A stretch of 10,760 nt of DNA from Chitinophaga pinensis. Lineage in GTDB: Bacteria; Bacteroidota; Bacteroidia; Chitinophagales; Chitinophagaceae. Location of the stretch: the NCBI GenBank assembly GCA_945872805.1, contig CAMCBE010000033.1, positions 1 through 10,760 of the forward strand. The letters run 5' to 3'. The notes beneath the pieces are model-generated. The model was not told the origin of the DNA. It saw nothing but the letters and a program-made list of their open reading frames with translations, and made no database searches. Position numbers and translations under genes: made by a program. This document shows positions 7,408-10,760 of this stretch, one piece after another (position 1 is the stretch's first letter; every line of letters begins with the position of its first letter).

Positions 7408-7441
7408 AGAAACCCTCAATTACCCGAGGGTTTCTTTTTTT
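7408..7441 (+). terminator. Rho-independent terminator after metK
   Basis: A perfect 10-bp stem (AGAAACCCTC at 7408-7417 with GAGGGTTTCT at 7426-7435) encloses an 8-base loop and is followed by further T residues through 7441. It begins 19 bases after the metK stop and ends 8 bases before the NUDIX start codon. Confidence 0.9.
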
Positions 7442-7449
7442 AATCTACT

Positions 7450-8010
7450 ATGAAAAATCAATTAAACAATTGGACAATACGTAAAGAAAAAATTCAGTAC
7501 GATAATCCATGGATTAAGGTTACTGAATATGATGTACTCACGCCAGGAGGATCAAAAGGGATTTATGGTAAAGTTCACTTTAAAAATATAGCCATTGGAG
7601 TAGTACCAATAGATAATCAAGGAAATATTTATTTAATAGGGCAGTATAGGTTTCCAATTGATAAATATTCAATTGAAATTCCTGAAGGGGGTGGACCTTT
7701 GGGAATTGATCCATTAGAAAGTGCCATCCGTGAATTAAAGGAAGAGACAGGATTGACGGCTAATTCTTGGGAAAAAATTCTTGAAATGCATTTGTCTAAT
7801 TCCGTTTCTGATGAATTATCAATAGTGTATCTTGCAAGAGATCTTATGATAGGTGAGGCTGAACCGGAAGAAACTGAAAAGCTAGATATAATCAAAATGC
7901 CATTTGCCGAAGCATATCAAAAGGTCTTGAATTTTGAAATTACAGATTCAATCACTGTGGCTTCAATTTTGAAGATGAAAATTATGTTTTTAGAAACTGA
8001 AACAAAATAA
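7450..8010 (+). CDS. NUDIX hydrolase, ADP-ribose pyrophosphatase-like
   Basis: A 186-residue Nudix-fold protein. QYRFP (65-69), E76 in IEIPEGG and the Nudix helix (80-102, ending in RELKEETGL at 94-102) fit ADP-ribose/nucleoside-diphosphate-sugar pyrophosphatases, which split ADP-ribose to AMP and ribose phosphate using Mg2+. The metal-binding core E95, E98, E99 and R94 is intact. However, the first conserved Glu of the box (G-x5-E) is I86 in PLGIDPLESA, so the consensus is not complete. Substrate specificity cannot be read from the sequence; the ADP-ribose call rests on the overall resemblance. The stop codon directly abuts the ATG of the rRNA methyltransferase, so the two are surely co-transcribed. 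The ATG follows closely on the metK terminator, with no obvious promoter or Shine-Dalgarno between them. Confidence 0.88.
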   Translation: MKNQLNNWTIRKEKIQYDNPWIKVTEYDVLTPGGSKGIYGKVHFKNIAIGVVPIDNQGNIYLIGQYRFPIDKYSIEIPEGGGPLGIDPLESAIRELKEETGLTANSWEKILEMHLSNSVSDELSIVYLARDLMIGEAEPEETEKLDIIKMPFAEAYQKVLNFEITDSITVASILKMKIMFLETETK

Positions 8011-8766
8011 ATGTCTAGATCAACAAATATAATCGGCCGTCAACCAGTTCTTGAAGCGTTAAGAGATGGAAAGCAATTGGAACGAATTTTTATTCAAAAA
8101 AATATTGGTGGAGAAGGCATAGATGAAATAAAAGTATTGGCACAGAAATTACAAGTACCTATAAACGCTGTCCCAATTGAAAAACTTCATTCTCTTACAA
8201 GAGCTAACCATCAAGGAGTAATTGCTATCAATAGCATAATTGATTATTATGACCTTCAAGAATCGATTGACCTCATTGTTCAAAATGGGTCTATCCCCCT
8301 CTTTGTAATGCTTGATGGAATAACCGATGTTAGAAATATTGGTGCTATTGCAAGAACTGCTATATGCTGTGGTGCACAAATTATGATTATCCCCGATAAA
8401 GGTATTGGCGCCTTAAATGAAGAGGCCGTAAAATCATCTGCAGGGGCACTTCAAAAAATAATAGTATGTAGGGTAGGTAGTTTGTTGAAGGCCATTGATA
8501 CACTTCACTTAAATGGTATATCTGTTTTTACTGCTGAAATGAAATCTGAAAAAATGGTTTTTGAGTTAGATTATACCGTTCCATGTTGTATCATTATGGG
8601 AAGTGAAGATAAAGGAATACAGCCCTATTTGTTAAAATCAGCCGACACTCGTTTTACGATTCCGATGCAAGGGAAATTTGATTCATTCAATGTGGGTATC
8701 GCCACAGGAATCATATTCTTCGAAGCAAATAAACAACGCATGTTTCCAGTCTCTGAACATAAATAG
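8011..8766 (+). CDS. rlmB: TrmH/SpoU-family 23S rRNA 2'-O-methyltransferase (RlmB-like)
   Basis: A 251-residue SPOUT methyltransferase that by family transfers a methyl group from SAM to a ribose 2'-OH; RlmB acts on G2251 of 23S rRNA. The N-terminal substrate-binding domain spans about 7-75 (GRQPVLEALRDG, LERIFIQK, LTRANHQGVIAI). The knotted catalytic domain has motif 1 DVRNIGAIARTA (106-117, N109 and R115), motif 2 IIMGSEDKGI (194-203, E199) and motif 3 IPMQGKFDSFNVGIATGI (217-234, S225 and N227). The usual SLN reads SFN and a late VSVA reads VGIA, small changes. Length and two-domain layout fit RlmB better than TrmH (tRNA Gm18), but another rRNA or tRNA site cannot be excluded. The start codon immediately follows the NUDIX stop (0 bp) and the stop is 8 bp before the GSCFA gene. 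Confidence 0.88.
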   Translation: MSRSTNIIGRQPVLEALRDGKQLERIFIQKNIGGEGIDEIKVLAQKLQVPINAVPIEKLHSLTRANHQGVIAINSIIDYYDLQESIDLIVQNGSIPLFVMLDGITDVRNIGAIARTAICCGAQIMIIPDKGIGALNEEAVKSSAGALQKIIVCRVGSLLKAIDTLHLNGISVFTAEMKSEKMVFELDYTVPCCIIMGSEDKGIQPYLLKSADTRFTIPMQGKFDSFNVGIATGIIFFEANKQRMFPVSEHK

Positions 8767-8774
8767 TAGGTTGT

Positions 8775-9746
8775 ATGGAATTTCGCTTGCCCCTAGATCC
8801 CCCACAAATTAATCCCAAAATAAAGATTACGGATCGTATTATGCTCATGGGATCTTGTTTTACTGAACATATGACAGCAAAACTTAATCAAGTTAAGTTC
8901 AACACACTACAAAACCCAAATGGTATTCTCTTTAATCCGAATAGTATTGCGAAAGCACTTAATTCTTATATCGAATCTAACTACATAGATGATTCTTCGC
9001 TTTTTGAAATGAACACATTATGGAATCATTGGGATTTCCACTCGTCATTAAGTCAACCTACTTCGTTAGATGCCGTTGAAAAAATAAATCAACATATGCA
9101 TGCTGGTCATCATTTTCTAAAGGGAGCAAATTGGTTGATCATAACATTTGGATCAGCCTTTGTTTATCAATTAAAGAACGGAGAAATCGTTGCAAATTGT
9201 CATAAAGCACCTGCTGAATTATTTATCAAGCAAATGCTTTCGATTGATGATGTTGTCAATTCGTATACATCGTTAATCAATCAGATTCGCGCCTTTAATC
9301 CAGGACTTAATATCATGTTCACGGTCAGTCCAGTAAGACACGTAAAAGAAGGGTTTGTCGAAAATAATCGAAGTAAATCGGTCCTGCTACTTTCTATTGA
9401 AAAAATCGTTTCCTCCTTTAGTAATTGCTTTTATTTCCCTTCATATGAATTGATTATTGATGATTTGCGGGACTATCGGTTTTATGCAGAAGACATGGTG
9501 CATCCTAATTATTTGGCCACAAATTATGTTTGGGAAAAATTTAGTTCAGCTTGTATTGACGGAAAAAGTCGTGAAATCTTCAAAGACATCGAGCAAATTA
9601 ACAATGCCCTTCGGCATCGTCCACTTCATCCAGATTCAACTGAACATAAAATATTCAGAGAGAAAACATACTCTGTGATTAAGTCGTTGTCAGATAGGTT
9701 GCCCAGCATCAATTGGGATGTAGAACTTCAATTTTTCAAAGATTGA
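8775..9746 (+). CDS. GSCFA-domain (SGNH-hydrolase-like) protein
   Basis: A 323-residue protein with the family-naming motif near the N-terminus, here MGSCFTEH (25-32, with G26, S27, C28), followed by NPNGILFNP (47-55). Further family-like blocks are ITFGSAFVY (123-131), FTVSPVRHVKEGF (182-194) and AEDMVHPN (238-245). S27, D240 and H243 are plausibly the Ser and Asp-x-x-His of an SGNH hydrolase triad, and TVSPVRH would sit near the active site. GSCFA proteins are bacterial and common in Bacteroidota; their substrate is not established as far as I know, with ester hydrolysis or acyl transfer on cell-surface material a family-level guess. No signal peptide is visible, so it appears cytoplasmic. 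It follows rlmB by 8 bp and is probably the last gene of the NUDIX-rlmB-GSCFA transcript. Confidence 0.85.
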   Translation: MEFRLPLDPPQINPKIKITDRIMLMGSCFTEHMTAKLNQVKFNTLQNPNGILFNPNSIAKALNSYIESNYIDDSSLFEMNTLWNHWDFHSSLSQPTSLDAVEKINQHMHAGHHFLKGANWLIITFGSAFVYQLKNGEIVANCHKAPAELFIKQMLSIDDVVNSYTSLINQIRAFNPGLNIMFTVSPVRHVKEGFVENNRSKSVLLLSIEKIVSSFSNCFYFPSYELIIDDLRDYRFYAEDMVHPNYLATNYVWEKFSSACIDGKSREIFKDIEQINNALRHRPLHPDSTEHKIFREKTYSVIKSLSDRLPSINWDVELQFFKD

Positions 9747-9770
9747 GATCAATTATAATGTTTATCTTTA
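9743..9770 (+). promoter_or_regulatory. Probable promoter of the penicillin-acylase-family gene
   Basis: TTG (9743-9745, overlapping the GSCFA stop codon) is followed after 17 bases by TATCTTTA (9763-9770), one base off TAnnTTTG. The ATG at 9787 begins 16 bases further on. The spacing fits the Bacteroidota consensus, suggesting the acylase gene can be transcribed separately. Confidence 0.4.
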
Positions 9771-9786
9771 AGTGACAACAATAGTT

Positions 9787-10760
9787 ATGAAATACGTACT
9801 ATTCATATTATTTCTTTTATTGAATACAGCAATTGTATTTGTCCTGGATAGTAGAACCGTACTCCCTCTTCCATTGGGTAAATTTTTAAGTGTTCAAGAA
9901 GGCGTTTGGCAAAATGCGGAACCAGCCAATATTGATTTTAATGCTAATATTAAACTCGAAGGAATACAAGGTAAAGCTGATGTTTACTTTGATGAACGCT
10001 TAGTGCCTCACATTTTTGCAGAACAGGAAAATGATGCTTATTTTATTCAGGGATTTATCCATGCTAAATTTAGGTTATGGCAAATGGAGTTTCAGACGCA
10101 TGCTGCAGCAGGTAGGATAAGTGAAATAGTTGGCGATAAGGCTATCAATTATGATAAAACACAAAGACGAATCGGAATGGTATTTGCTGCAGAAAATGCA
10201 CTTGCTGAAATGGAAAAAGATCCAGTTTCAAAAAGTGCAATTGATGCATATACTGCAGGTATTAATTCCTATATAGATCGATTAAATAGCAGTCAACTTC
10301 CCATTGAATATAAACTACTTGGTTATGTACCTGAACATTGGACAAATTTAAAAACAGCGTTGTTCACGAAGCAAATGACCAATAATTTAGCTGGATATGA
10401 TCGAGATTTCGAATTCACCAATGCCCTAAAAGTTCTTGGACAAGAGAATTTCAAGATCTTATATTCTGATCTTCCGGATTCTCTTTACCCTGTAATACCC
10501 AAGGGCACGGTTTATGCTGCGCAAAATGAACCCCTAACGCCTCCAGCCACGGTTGATTCTTTGTATTATAATAGAAAGGACACAATTCATTTAGCAGAAG
10601 AATTTAAGCCTAATCCTTCAAACGGCAGCAATAACTGGGTATTAGCCGGCTCTAAAACAAAAAGTGGTAAACCCATATTATGCAATGATCCTCATTTGGG
10701 TTTAACCTTACCTTCTATTTGGTTTGAAATGCAGATTAATACACCAGAATACAATTCCTA
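9787..10760 (+). CDS. Penicillin-acylase-family (S45) N-terminal-nucleophile hydrolase, 5' part (C-terminus beyond right edge)
   Basis: This frame is open from ATG at 9787 to the right edge (324 codons plus 2 bases). Residues 2-19 form a hydrophobic signal or membrane anchor (KYVLFILFLLLNTAIVFVL), placing the enzyme in the periplasm or envelope. The alpha-chain hallmark FIQGFIHAKFRLWQMEF lies at about 86-102. The autoprocessing site is visible: G280-S281 in SNGSNNWVLAGS, where S281 becomes the N-terminal Ser nucleophile of the beta chain, followed by NDPHLGL (300-306). Family members are made as one precursor of roughly 800 residues and hydrolyse amide bonds of penicillins, acyl-homoserine lactones or other acylated amines. 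The substrate cannot be told from this part. Most of the beta chain lies outside the window. The gene follows the GSCFA gene by 40 bp and has its own promoter candidate. Confidence 0.92.
   Translation, partial: MKYVLFILFLLLNTAIVFVLDSRTVLPLPLGKFLSVQEGVWQNAEPANIDFNANIKLEGIQGKADVYFDERLVPHIFAEQENDAYFIQGFIHAKFRLWQMEFQTHAAAGRISEIVGDKAINYDKTQRRIGMVFAAENALAEMEKDPVSKSAIDAYTAGINSYIDRLNSSQLPIEYKLLGYVPEHWTNLKTALFTKQMTNNLAGYDRDFEFTNALKVLGQENFKILYSDLPDSLYPVIPKGTVYAAQNEPLTPPATVDSLYYNRKDTIHLAEEFKPNPSNGSNNWVLAGSKTKSGKPILCNDPHLGLTLPSIWFEMQINTPEYNS

Noticed and set aside
1..10760. Mobile element, CRISPR array, phage or defence island
   Set aside because: No transposase, integrase, terminal inverted repeats, spaced direct repeats or toxin-antitoxin pairs were seen; gene content is housekeeping and envelope proteins.

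Overview
The window looks like an ordinary chromosomal stretch from a member of the Bacteroidota. The evidence is the AT-rich composition, family types found mainly in this phylum (DUF4270 protein, GSCFA protein, truncated glycogen-synthase-like protein, a subtilase with a long insert between Asp and His), several TAnnTTTG-type -7 promoter elements, and A-rich TAAAA-like leaders instead of strong GGAGG ribosome sites. The class within the phylum cannot be resolved from this sequence alone.

The layout is divergent around an intergenic region at 3627-3797. Leftward (minus strand), a polytopic flippase-like membrane protein (LPG_synthase_TM family) overlaps by 4 bp with an ALDH7/antiquitin-type aldehyde dehydrogenase. 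After 72 bp comes the 5' part of a secreted S8 subtilase, which runs off the left edge. Both sides of the divergent region carry a perfect TAnnTTTG element; the leftward one also has a TTG 17 bp upstream.

Rightward (plus strand) come a 271-residue protein resembling only the N-terminal half of glycogen synthase, a DUF4270 probable envelope protein, and metK (S-adenosylmethionine synthetase), which ends at a strong intrinsic terminator (7408-7441). A second tight cluster then begins: a NUDIX hydrolase, an RlmB-type 23S rRNA 2'-O-methyltransferase directly abutting it (0 bp), and a GSCFA/SGNH-like protein 8 bp later. Finally comes the 5' part of a penicillin-acylase-family Ntn hydrolase with its own probable promoter, running off the right edge. 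MetK makes the methyl donor used by RlmB, but a terminator separates them, so this is adjacency rather than a clear operon.

I found no tRNA or rRNA gene, insertion sequence, CRISPR array, phage gene or obvious novel defence system. No gap between genes exceeds 300 bases. The points most worth a second look are the half-length glycogen-synthase homologue that has lost expected active-site motifs, the compact back-to-back promoter region, the large insert in the subtilase, the terminator placed 8 bases before the NUDIX start codon, and some departures from family consensus (Nudix box, lipobox).
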